Below, one piece after another: positions 8,652 to 16,545 of a DNA stretch of 64,000 bases (its first letter is position 1; every line of letters starts with the position of its first letter). The DNA lies in the NCBI RefSeq assembly GCF_024435075.2, contig NZ_JAMZEG020000002.1, positions 945,501-1,009,500 of the forward strand, read 5' to 3'. The stretch comes from Marinomonas maritima. GTDB taxonomy: Bacteria; Pseudomonadota; Gammaproteobacteria; Pseudomonadales; Marinomonadaceae. The notes beneath the pieces are model-generated. The model did not search any database and was not told where the DNA came from. It worked only from the letters and a program-made list of their open reading frames with translations. A program made the position numbers and the translations under genes.

Positions 8652-9224
8652 TTATTTTTCTGCTCTTCCAGCAAACTTGCGTTCTTCAACATTCACTTTA
8701 ATACGATCGCCAGTAGAAATATGCTCAGGTACCTGAATAACCGCACCAGTAGACAATGTCGCAGGCTTATTACGAGAGGTTGCAGAAGCACCTTTAATCG
8801 AAGGGTCTGTTTCAACGACTTCAAGCTCAACGTTCGTTGGCAATTCAACCGCAACGGGAGCATCATTGACCAAAACAACTTGAATACCCGTAATCTCTTC
8901 GTTGATGAATAAAATTTCATCTTCAATAGCCGATTTATTCAAGGTATAAGGCGTGTAGTCTTCGCTGTCCATGAACACGTATTCATCACCATCTGAATAG
9001 GAAAACATAGCAGGACGACGAATAAGGTCTGCTAGATTTATCATGTCTGAATCTTTAAACGATTCGTCTAATTTTCGCCCTGACACTACATCGTACATAC
9101 GCATACGATAAATGCTACCACCAGCACGACCCTGTGGGACAGAGCGATCTATGCCTCTCACAATGTATGTTTTGCCGTCGTAATCGACTGCCATGTTTCT
9201 TTTAATTTCACTAGCCTTAGGCAT
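8652..9224 (-). CDS. efpL: EfpL (YeiP), elongation factor P-like protein
   Basis: The 190-residue protein has the three-barrel layout of EF-P: KOW-like N-terminal domain (about 1-65), OB domain (about 66-128, with EYVFMDSEDYTPYT) and a C-terminal OB domain with the signature KGASATSRNKPATLSTG. Residues match E. coli YeiP closely. At the loop tip, where EF-P carries a modified lysine or arginine, this protein has Arg33 in VPQGRAGG, as expected of the EfpL subfamily. The role is to help ribosomes form difficult peptide bonds at proline-containing motifs. AGGA at good spacing supports the start. Confidence 0.93.
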   Translation of the reverse strand: MPKASEIKRNMAVDYDGKTYIVRGIDRSVPQGRAGGSIYRMRMYDVVSGRKLDESFKDSDMINLADLIRRPAMFSYSDGDEYVFMDSEDYTPYTLNKSAIEDEILFINEEITGIQVVLVNDAPVAVELPTNVELEVVETDPSIKGASATSRNKPATLSTGAVIQVPEHISTGDRIKVNVEERKFAGRAEK

Positions 9225-9377
9225 TTTTTCTCGTCCTAAAAATAACGTGTTATAAAATCGGAACTTTTAAATTCGTCCGTGATCCTAATCGACTTCATAA
9301 AAAACCGCCAGAACAAAACACGTTACAAGGAGTCAAAAAACATAATTATTTGTGTTTTATACACAAAATCACTCCTA

Positions 9378-9740
9378 CTAATACGCTGTGTATTTTTTGG
9401 CACTGCCTTTTACTTTTTCAACTGGATAGCGTTGTGCATTTTTGGCCATTTTTTGCTGCGCTGCACCAAACAAATCTACGTTCAATTTATCCGCCAATCG
9501 AACGGTAAATAGCAACACATCCGCCAATTCGTCTTTAACGGCCAACATCTGCTCATCGTTTAGTTGATAAGAAGCTTCTTCTGACAACCAGCGAAAACAA
9601 TCCAATAACTCCGCGGTTTCACCGGCCAAAGCCATCGTCAAATTTTTAGGAGAATGGAACTGCTCCCATTCTCGTTCCTCAGCAAACTGACGCATGGCCA
9701 GTGTGAGCGTTTCTAAAGAATCATTGTTTGACGATGCCAT
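9378..9740 (-). CDS. MazG-like nucleotide pyrophosphohydrolase
   Basis: The 120-residue all-alpha protein shows the metal-binding pattern of the MazG/dCTPase superfamily: the first E-x-x-E in AGETAELL (after helix 1) and the second E-x-x-D in KDELADVLLFTVRLAD. Size and the FHSPKNL segment resemble the RS21-C6/DCTPP1 branch, which cleaves dCTP and modified dNTPs to monophosphates plus pyrophosphate. The substrate cannot be told from sequence. The gene starts 3 bases after the M14 carboxypeptidase gene ends, so the two are probably cotranscribed. Confidence 0.85.
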   Translation of the reverse strand: MASSNNDSLETLTLAMRQFAEEREWEQFHSPKNLTMALAGETAELLDCFRWLSEEASYQLNDEQMLAVKDELADVLLFTVRLADKLNVDLFGAAQQKMAKNAQRYPVEKVKGSAKKYTAY

Positions 9741-9743
9741 TGA

Positions 9744-10898
9744 TCAGTCATCTACTTTCATGTGTGGGCTCATAATGACTTGATAAATCGGATATAAAAT
9801 ATCCGCACCAAGAATTTTAGCGCGCTCTGGAGACCAACCCACAACCTCATCTGGTAGGTTTTGATTGTCTTTGAACGGCATTTCTAACGTAAAAGACAGG
9901 CAATTGTAAGTTTCGCCGACCCACTTAGTAGCCACCGTCAGATTCGCCTCGCCAAACTGATCTGGCGTGTAACCGATTTTTGTTTGAAAATCAGGACTGA
10001 CCGCAACAAACATATCTTTGAACAAGGTTTCCATAGTTTCCATACGAGCGTCAAAAGACGGTACGCCTTGGCATCCATCCACGAAATTGACAGGCAACGC
10101 TTCATCACCATGAATATCTAGAAACATATCCACGCCTGTTTCGGCCATTTTCTTTTGTACCGCCAACACTTCTGGGCTAAATTCCTGCGTAGGATTTTTC
10201 CACTCACGATTCAAGTTCACGCCTTTAGAGTTCACTCGTAAATTACCATGTACCGCACCGTCTGGGTTCATGTTCGGCACAATATAAAAGCGACACTGCT
10301 TCAAAAGTGAACGGGCAACTGGGTGAGATTCATCAAACAGACGCTCTAACAAGCCTTCCACAAACCATTCCGCCATGGTTTCACCTGGGTGTTGACGAGC
10401 GATGATCCAAATATTTTTCGCTAGACCTTGAGTTTGACTGACTTCCAGTAAAGTAATATCACGACCTTCGGCGGTTTCACCTAAATGGTCCGTAATACAA
10501 TCGTCGTGGCTTGCTGCCCAAGAAATCATATCTAAATGTCGTTCGTAGCTGTAAGGGGCAAAATACGCGTAGTACACACTGTCCTGCTCTGGTTGGTGAG
10601 AAATCACCAACTTACCATCAACGTATTCCGTTGGTACGCGAAACCAATATTCACGATCGTAAGACGCTACAGCTTGATAATCCACCCAACCATCTGGGTA
10701 AGCGGCATCACTGGCGTTTTCAAATTGGATGACGCATTGCTCACCCATTCCGCCTTGTAATCGAAAATAAAACCACTGAAGGAATTTAGAGTTTGTATCA
10801 TTAGGGATCTTTACTCTAATATTGTCTGGCTCAGAGGCTTCAATTACGGAGATATTACCGCCATCAAACGCACTACTGATCTTGATTCGGCTGGTCAT
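9744..10898 (-). CDS. M14 zinc carboxypeptidase, cytosolic (Nna1-like) type
   Basis: I start at the ATG at 10898 (384 residues) because it follows AAGGAAG; the open frame runs six codons further with no signal. The first 120 residues form the beta-rich domain typical of cytosolic carboxypeptidases. The catalytic domain has the zinc ligands in RQHPGETMAEW (HxxE) and the third ligand in DIHGDEALP, the substrate-binding NPDGAVHGNLR...GVNLNREW, and the catalytic glutamate in FTLEMPFKD. No signal peptide is seen. Eukaryotic relatives trim tubulin glutamates; the bacterial substrate is unknown. It shares a 38-base upstream gap with a divergent gene. Confidence 0.88.
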   Translation of the reverse strand: MTSRIKISSAFDGGNISVIEASEPDNIRVKIPNDTNSKFLQWFYFRLQGGMGEQCVIQFENASDAAYPDGWVDYQAVASYDREYWFRVPTEYVDGKLVISHQPEQDSVYYAYFAPYSYERHLDMISWAASHDDCITDHLGETAEGRDITLLEVSQTQGLAKNIWIIARQHPGETMAEWFVEGLLERLFDESHPVARSLLKQCRFYIVPNMNPDGAVHGNLRVNSKGVNLNREWKNPTQEFSPEVLAVQKKMAETGVDMFLDIHGDEALPVNFVDGCQGVPSFDARMETMETLFKDMFVAVSPDFQTKIGYTPDQFGEANLTVATKWVGETYNCLSFTLEMPFKDNQNLPDEVVGWSPERAKILGADILYPIYQVIMSPHMKVDD

Positions 10899-10936
10899 TT
10901 TATTCTTCCTTAACAATCAAACATTGGTTCTAAATT

Positions 10937-11452
10937 ATGGCAAGTTTACCTATTTTCATGACGGCTGTCGCCAATTCTTCCGACGAGCCAGCTTTCCCTC
11001 TACTTTTTACTTGGTCTACTCACGAAGCTCAAGTCAAAGAAGTACTGGTTATTCCTGATGATGAGTGGCTAGAAAACCACCGCATTGAGCCCAATCCTCA
11101 TGATCTAGACGTACAACAGCTCCATGAATTTGGCTTTGAAGCCAGCGATATATTGGCGGAATGGATCAACGAATTTGATACCGATATTATTTATGGATTA
11201 GAGCCTGAACTCCTCAACCAATTAGTCGAAGCCACCTACGACATAAAAGGATTGGAGCCTAGTTTTGAAGTCCAAAGTATTCACTCTTGGTTCGAAGAGC
11301 GCGACGTAAATCTTGATGATGCCGTTGCAGAACAAGGTCAAACTACTCCATTGCACCTACTTCCGCCCGATGAGTTGATTATTCAACTACTGCAAATTGC
11401 AGCAGAACACGGTTTGATTGACCCTAGCGAAATTCCGATGATTGAACAATAA
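10937..11452 (+). CDS. Unknown acidic cytoplasmic protein
   Basis: The 171-residue protein is strongly acidic, has no signal peptide, membrane helix or cysteine, and contains well-conserved-looking stretches such as LFTWSTHEAQVKEVLVIPDDEWL and EFGFEASDILAEWINEF. The alternation of a beta-strand-like start with helical segments vaguely recalls a DnaQ-type exonuclease fold that has lost its active-site acids, but this is only an impression. It is divergent from the M14 carboxypeptidase with a 38-base gap and sits 121 bases upstream of rraA. I do not recognise the family. Confidence 0.65.
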   Translation: MASLPIFMTAVANSSDEPAFPLLFTWSTHEAQVKEVLVIPDDEWLENHRIEPNPHDLDVQQLHEFGFEASDILAEWINEFDTDIIYGLEPELLNQLVEATYDIKGLEPSFEVQSIHSWFEERDVNLDDAVAEQGQTTPLHLLPPDELIIQLLQIAAEHGLIDPSEIPMIEQ

Positions 11453-11523
11453 CAACCCATCATAGACCGCCTATCAAACTGTGAAATACTGAACATCCTC
11501 GATAAAAATTGGCTTTTCATAAC

Positions 11524-11569
11524 TCGCCTAAGTAGAGTCGTAACACAATCTACGATTCTACTTAGGCGA
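11524..11569 (+). promoter_or_regulatory. Long hairpin covering the rraA ribosome binding site
   Basis: Two 19-base arms (11524-11542 and 11551-11569) pair around the 8-base loop 11543-11550. The only non-Watson-Crick position in the RNA is a G-U pair (11537/11556). The right arm ends 4 bases before the rraA ATG and contains its only candidate Shine-Dalgarno sequence (AGG at 11564-11566). There is no T-run after the stem, so it does not look like a terminator. It could act as a translational switch or be a small repeat element. Confidence 0.75.
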
Positions 11570-11573
11570 CAAC

Positions 11574-12059
11574 ATGAAAGATTTACTTCCAGACCTATGC
11601 GATTTGTACCCAGAACAGCTTCAAATCGCTGAACCTATTTTCACCTCGTACGGAAAACGCAGTCACTTTTATGGAGAAGTCGTCACCGTTTCCTGCTTTG
11701 AAGACAACAGCCGAGTGCGCGAACTCGTTAACGAAAACGGCAAAGGAAAAGTCATGGTCGTTGATGGCGGTGGAAGTAAAAGACGCGCATTACTTGGCGA
11801 CATGCTGGCAGAAAAAGCCGCGAATAATGGCTGGGAAGGCTTTGTTATTTACGGCGCAATACGAGATGTTGCTGCACAAGCCACTTTAAATGTTGGCATT
11901 CACGCATTGTGCGCGCACCCAATGCCAACAGAAAAGCGTGGCCTTGGTGATTTAGGTAAAACCTTACATATTGCGGGCATCGTCATTACTCAAGGTGATT
12001 TTATTTATTGCGACTTAAATGGCATCGCTGTGTCTAAGCAACGGCTTACCCTCCCTTAA
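11574..12059 (+). CDS. rraA: RraA, regulator of RNase E activity
   Basis: The 161-residue protein matches RraA along its length: the TSELCDLYPE-like start, FGG/YGKRSHFYGEVVTVSCFEDNS, the VMVVDGGGSKRRALLGDMLAEKAA core and EGFVIYGAIRDV. RraA is a ring-shaped trimer that binds RNase E and modulates RNA decay. Related proteins are 4-hydroxy-4-methyl-2-oxoglutarate aldolases, and the retained G-x-I-R-D arginine/aspartate means a residual aldolase-type active site cannot be excluded. Its start is directly preceded by the long hairpin at 11524-11569. Confidence 0.9.
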   Translation: MKDLLPDLCDLYPEQLQIAEPIFTSYGKRSHFYGEVVTVSCFEDNSRVRELVNENGKGKVMVVDGGGSKRRALLGDMLAEKAANNGWEGFVIYGAIRDVAAQATLNVGIHALCAHPMPTEKRGLGDLGKTLHIAGIVITQGDFIYCDLNGIAVSKQRLTLP

Positions 12060-12081
12060 AAAAGGGCTCACTCAAGTTAAA

Positions 12082-12693
12082 CTATAAGGTCACTAACGTA
12101 TGAGTAAATAAGCTACGTATACCGTTTACTAACATCTGCACTGACATCATCAATAACAACATTCCCATCAAACGCTCTAACGCCGCCAAGCCTTTCTCTT
12201 TCAACACGCGATTCAACAAAGGCGCCATCGCCAAAATAACAACTGAAATACCCCATGCGGCACCAATCGAAATTAGCAAGTCTTGTTGATCATGTGGGTA
12301 GCTCTTAACCATCACCAATAAGGTCGCCAATGTTGATGGTCCTGCCAACATAGGAATTGAGATTGGCACAATAAAGGGTTCCATTACAGGGCCTGCTTCC
12401 TTGGTGTAAGGTGAAGGGAAAATCATCTTCAAGGCAATAACAAACAACACCACGCCACCAGCAATGGAAATAGACTCTGTTTCTAAATGCAACAGCGCTA
12501 AAAATTCCGCCCCAAAAAACAGAAAACACACTAGGATAATTAACCCAATTAAACCGTCACGCACCACAATTTGATACTGACGCTTCTGTGGAACCCCCTT
12601 CATCACAGACAATAAAATGGGAATATTACCGAATGGGTCAATAACGAACAAAAATAGCAAGGTGGCAGATAGAATGGAAAACTCGGTGCTCAT
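12082..12693 (-). CDS. MarC/YhgN family integral membrane protein
   Basis: The 203-residue protein has six predicted membrane helices and the two family landmarks: LFLFVIDPFGNIPILLS in helix 1 and IPISIPMLAGPSTLATLLV in helix 4, each with conserved Pro/Gly/Asn. This is the MarC (UPF0056) family, sometimes called NAAT transporters; the physiological substrate is not settled, and the E. coli marC gene itself is not required for multiple antibiotic resistance. It converges on rraA with a 22-base gap and no clear terminator. Confidence 0.88.
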   Translation of the reverse strand: MSTEFSILSATLLFLFVIDPFGNIPILLSVMKGVPQKRQYQIVVRDGLIGLIILVCFLFFGAEFLALLHLETESISIAGGVVLFVIALKMIFPSPYTKEAGPVMEPFIVPISIPMLAGPSTLATLLVMVKSYPHDQQDLLISIGAAWGISVVILAMAPLLNRVLKEKGLAALERLMGMLLLMMSVQMLVNGIRSLFTHTLVTL

Positions 12694-12932
12694 CAGATAC
12701 TCAGATTAAAATTTAAGGGAAAATGATGGGATCTAGTTTAATGCATAACGATTAATGTCGATAGCCAAGACATTTTCTTCTAAAGGTCTTTTTTACCTAA
12801 CCTTTCATTATCATCGCCATCGGTAGAAACAAACTGAGTCATTGCCCTACCGCGACATAAAAATCTATTCGAAAAAGCCTTTTTTTAGTACTCTTTGCAC
12901 CTTCCCATTCTTTTGTTGTTAATACATCTCCT

Positions 12933-13802
12933 ATGCTGAAATTCACCCGTGTTGTTTTATCTATTCTTTTAGTGAGCTCATTTCAGTTAGTGTTTGCAGC
13001 ACCAGACTTTTCGATGATTAAAGCACAAGCTAAATTATCGGACGATACTTATCTTACTGCAGATACCATGGCGGCACTTCTACAAGAGCAAGGACAAACC
13101 TTGGTTCATCAAGCGACCTTTATTAACTCTCAAGTGAGTTATTTATTGAGCGAAAAGAATGATGTTCAGACCATTGCCATTCGCGGCACGGCGAATCTAG
13201 AAAACGTCATGCTGAATCTAAATGTTTCTTTGCTGCCAGACGCCAAACTGGACATTATGTTACACCAAGGTTTTGCCTCTGCCGCGAGAGCGGTTTACAA
13301 GGATGTGAAGCCTTATCTTGCAACAGGAAAGCCGATTCAAATCACCGGACACAGTTTAGGAGGGGCGATTGCTGTCATTCTAGCCATGTATCTAAAAGTA
13401 GACGATTACCCATTAACCAGCGTGGTGACGTTTGGACAACCCAAGGTGACTAACGTATCAGGCGCAGAAAGGTTCGCGGGCTTGCCTCTGACTAGAGTCG
13501 TCACACTACAAGACATCGTGCCTTTGGTTCCACCGTTGAGCCCATTACAGATTCAAGAGCTGGACATCTATTGGCACATGGGGGAAGAAGTGATTCTGAT
13601 GGGTAACCATCAATTTTCGATTACAAGCGGGCTCAAAAGCATGCTAAGAGCCACCAAATTTACTTCGGCCATTCCAAACGAAAAAAACCTGACAGCGCAT
13701 AAAATGACAACCTACCTTGAGTTGGCCAATACACTGGATAAAAAGGCAACCGAAGTACCTTATAAAATGCAAATTAGCTTGTTCGGTTTTTCGTTGGAAT
13801 AA
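12933..13802 (+). CDS. Exported class 3 lipase-like alpha/beta hydrolase
   Basis: The 289-residue protein begins with a signal peptide (MLKFTRVVLSILLVSS, cleavage near VFA-AP). The Lipase_3 core includes TIAIRGTANLENV, HQGFASAARAV, the nucleophile elbow ITGHSLGGAIA (catalytic serine in GHSLG), VVTFGQPKVTN, and VVTLQDIVPLVPP carrying the probable catalytic aspartate; a histidine follows in MGNHQFS. It should hydrolyse acyl esters in the periplasm or outside the cell. No foldase gene is adjacent. The stop lies 4 bases from the end of the convergent Hsp70 gene, so transcripts from the two sides must overlap or end inside the genes. Confidence 0.85.
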   Translation: MLKFTRVVLSILLVSSFQLVFAAPDFSMIKAQAKLSDDTYLTADTMAALLQEQGQTLVHQATFINSQVSYLLSEKNDVQTIAIRGTANLENVMLNLNVSLLPDAKLDIMLHQGFASAARAVYKDVKPYLATGKPIQITGHSLGGAIAVILAMYLKVDDYPLTSVVTFGQPKVTNVSGAERFAGLPLTRVVTLQDIVPLVPPLSPLQIQELDIYWHMGEEVILMGNHQFSITSGLKSMLRATKFTSAIPNEKNLTAHKMTTYLELANTLDKKATEVPYKMQISLFGFSLE

Positions 13803-13806
13803 CGTG

Positions 13807-16542
13807 TTAACTCAACGACAACCGTAGACCAATCGGTAAACTCTCGCCTACCAATGCATTTAGCTCGTCATTGTTTATTTCGATTTGACTCTCAAGACGC
13901 TCAACCCATTGTTCGGGGCATTTGTCTTTTTTGAGTTTATTAGCCACTTTTTTACGCAAAGCGCTGAGCTTATCGGATTCACCTACACTGACTTGGCTCA
14001 TTAAAACGGCCGCCAGCCCTGCTTGCTTGCGCTTTTTCCAATCTTCTTTTAAAACAACCTCTAAAATCGGAAACAGTTTGTCTTCTGCAATTCGTTGCTC
14101 TTGTTTAGCAGACAATAGATGGCGAGAGGCAATTCGCCCTATCGTCCACCAAGCAGTGTCCGGCTCAGAGCTTTTTTGCAAACGCTTCAGCAGCCAACCA
14201 ATCGTGGTTGCTTTGTCTTCACTCGGCAACCCCTCCAGCGCACCAACAAGGCGAATCAGATCGTCACTGGACTTGGTCGTCAGCGCCTTCATTTTATCAC
14301 GGGAGCGTTGTCCGGTTGGCGAGTAATATTGACTGAATTGCTTAAACAATACGTGCTGCTGATCAATCGACATACCGCCTGCAATACGGCGATACAAGGT
14401 CCAATATTGCCCCCAAACTGGTGCACTATCAAACTGGGTGCCTGCTTTGGTAGCGTTAATCACTTGCTGTACACGCAACAAATCGTCCGCTGCGCCATAG
14501 CCTGGGCGTAAACAATAGCCAATCAACTGCAACCATTGACGTTCATGCTGAGCACTTTTTAGGCGGCCAGACTTTAAGCTCAACAATTTATCAACCAAGC
14601 GACGAGATGTCGCCAGGTTCCAGTCATCGCGTTTGCCTAATAATTGATCAAGGTCTTGTTTGAGCGCCTTCACCAAGTCAGGATTCTGTTTTTGTCCCGC
14701 AGCAGAAAAACAGTGCGTCAGATGCTCTTCTGCTTGACCCATATTGGAATGTAACAATGTATCAGTGTCGGAGTCGTTATTTGGCTCTTGCTTAGATGTG
14801 GAAAAATCCAAGCGCCACTGATCGCGCGTGTCATTGCTATTCAAAAGAACTTGAAGCACACCCACTTCGGTCATTTGCACCGACATTGAAACAGACAACT
14901 CTGTATTCTCTTCTGTACTGTCTAATTCTGTTGCTAAATTAGAGATGTAATGTAGGCCATTTTCTTTTCGCACTTCCCCCACGACACATTCAAGATGATC
15001 ATCGGAACGATACAAAGGAAATTGAACTTGTTGACCCAATGTGACAAAAAAATCTTGCTCTAAAAGCAGCGTTTCACCTTTTAACGTGTCTTTGGGTAAA
15101 ATACTAACAAATTGATCATCCCCAAGTTTCAAATACAAGCTGTGTGCCACGCCACTTTCAACTCGTGTACTTTCTCCCGCCAAGGCGTTTAAATACATCG
15201 CCGCACCTTTTGCAACCGCCTCGTTTGGTTCGTCGGCAGAGCAGGCTAATATCGGAGTATTTGACCAAGCATTTAATTGCGCTAGCAAACGGGCTTTTAA
15301 CACTGGGCTATTAAACAACCCACCGTTAAACAACACGGCATCTGGCATAGTCGAGCCAGTGGCGATTTCAATGACGGCTTTGTGTTGTTGCAAAAATGCC
15401 GCTAAATGACGCGTGAACGCAGGATCAGATTCGTACGGCAAACCTAACGTATGCATGGCGTAAGCGTTTTTTTGTACCGGATCATTCGCTTCCACAAGAG
15501 GAAAGAAACCCGTACTCATTTGCGCTAATAATGCGTTTCTTGAAACATCAAATTTCTGTGAGCCGCCAATCAGACGACTGCCTCCGCCCAATACCGTAAT
15601 ACTCAAGGATTCTGGCGCGTTAACGCCCAATAGATTTTCTTTAGCTTGGCGCGTTTGCTGAACCAGCGCGGCGAGACGAGACACGGATAACGCTGAAATT
15701 TGTTTGGGGTCAAGCTGAAACGCTAAGGCTTGATCAAGATTATCGCCACCAAGCAACAAGTGTTCACCGACTGCGACGCGCTTTAATGAAATCGCCGCAC
15801 CTTGTTTATTGGTTTTCGCGGAAGATCGTATGGCAACCAAACTAAAATCACTTGTGCCCCCACCAATATCAACCACTAACAGCATTTTCTTATCAGCCAA
15901 AGACGCCAGTTTTTCATCATCACTGATGTAGTGATAGCAAGCTGCTTGCGGTTCTTCTAATAGATAAAGATCTTCTAAACCAGCCAATTTAGCGGCTTCT
16001 AACGTCAACGCACGTGCTTCTTCGTCAAACGATGCTGGCAAGGTTAACGCGACGGTTTGTAACTCTAAAAGCGCGTCAGGAAACCGATGATTCCAGCTTT
16101 GTTTGATGTGTAAAAGAAGTAACTTACTGGCTTGTAATGGACTGAGTTTTTTTACTGAATCACTGCCCCAGGGAAGAATTGCTGAGCGCCGATCGACTTG
16201 TCGATGACTCAACCAGCTTTTTGCACTCTGTACTAATTGCCCTGCTCGACGTTGGCCTAAGGCTAATGCCCCCATGCCAACGACACACTCTTTCTCATGA
16301 TGACGCCAAGGTAAAACAGGAACCATTTTTCCTATCTCATCGTTGGCCAGCAGGTAAATTGCACTCGGCAAGTAATCAAACTCCTGCACAGAGCCATCGC
16401 TCATTACTTGAGGAATGGGCAATAGTGTCGGTGCAGCTCGATCAGAATCCAGACTCGTCGATGAAAGGTAAGAAACGACACAGTTAGTCGTCCCTAGATC
16501 AATTCCCACTCGATAAGAAGAGCCAAAAGCTGGTTGCGCCAT
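13807..16542 (-). CDS. Hsp70-family ATPase, long form with C-terminal helical domain
   Basis: The 911-residue protein has an actin-like Hsp70 nucleotide-binding domain (about 1-450): phosphate-1 motif GIDLGTTNCVVSY, phosphate-2 VVDIGGGTSDFSL, and the adenosine-site motif NGGLFNSPVLKARL. Beyond about 480 there is a short beta region and then about 300 helical residues (about 600-911) unlike the DnaK substrate-binding domain; this resembles the DUF3731-type extension of some Hsp70-like proteins. It is last in the uup/DUF2760/Hsp70/Hsp70 cluster, 3 bases after the previous gene. The client proteins are unknown. Confidence 0.85.
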   Translation of the reverse strand: MAQPAFGSSYRVGIDLGTTNCVVSYLSSTSLDSDRAAPTLLPIPQVMSDGSVQEFDYLPSAIYLLANDEIGKMVPVLPWRHHEKECVVGMGALALGQRRAGQLVQSAKSWLSHRQVDRRSAILPWGSDSVKKLSPLQASKLLLLHIKQSWNHRFPDALLELQTVALTLPASFDEEARALTLEAAKLAGLEDLYLLEEPQAACYHYISDDEKLASLADKKMLLVVDIGGGTSDFSLVAIRSSAKTNKQGAAISLKRVAVGEHLLLGGDNLDQALAFQLDPKQISALSVSRLAALVQQTRQAKENLLGVNAPESLSITVLGGGSRLIGGSQKFDVSRNALLAQMSTGFFPLVEANDPVQKNAYAMHTLGLPYESDPAFTRHLAAFLQQHKAVIEIATGSTMPDAVLFNGGLFNSPVLKARLLAQLNAWSNTPILACSADEPNEAVAKGAAMYLNALAGESTRVESGVAHSLYLKLGDDQFVSILPKDTLKGETLLLEQDFFVTLGQQVQFPLYRSDDHLECVVGEVRKENGLHYISNLATELDSTEENTELSVSMSVQMTEVGVLQVLLNSNDTRDQWRLDFSTSKQEPNNDSDTDTLLHSNMGQAEEHLTHCFSAAGQKQNPDLVKALKQDLDQLLGKRDDWNLATSRRLVDKLLSLKSGRLKSAQHERQWLQLIGYCLRPGYGAADDLLRVQQVINATKAGTQFDSAPVWGQYWTLYRRIAGGMSIDQQHVLFKQFSQYYSPTGQRSRDKMKALTTKSSDDLIRLVGALEGLPSEDKATTIGWLLKRLQKSSEPDTAWWTIGRIASRHLLSAKQEQRIAEDKLFPILEVVLKEDWKKRKQAGLAAVLMSQVSVGESDKLSALRKKVANKLKKDKCPEQWVERLESQIEINNDELNALVGESLPIGLRLSLS

Positions 16543-16545
16543 AAT

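Noticed and set aside
12050..12070. Possible terminator after rraA (CCCTT/AAGGG)
   Set aside because: The stem has only five pairs, includes the stop codon and lacks a T-run.
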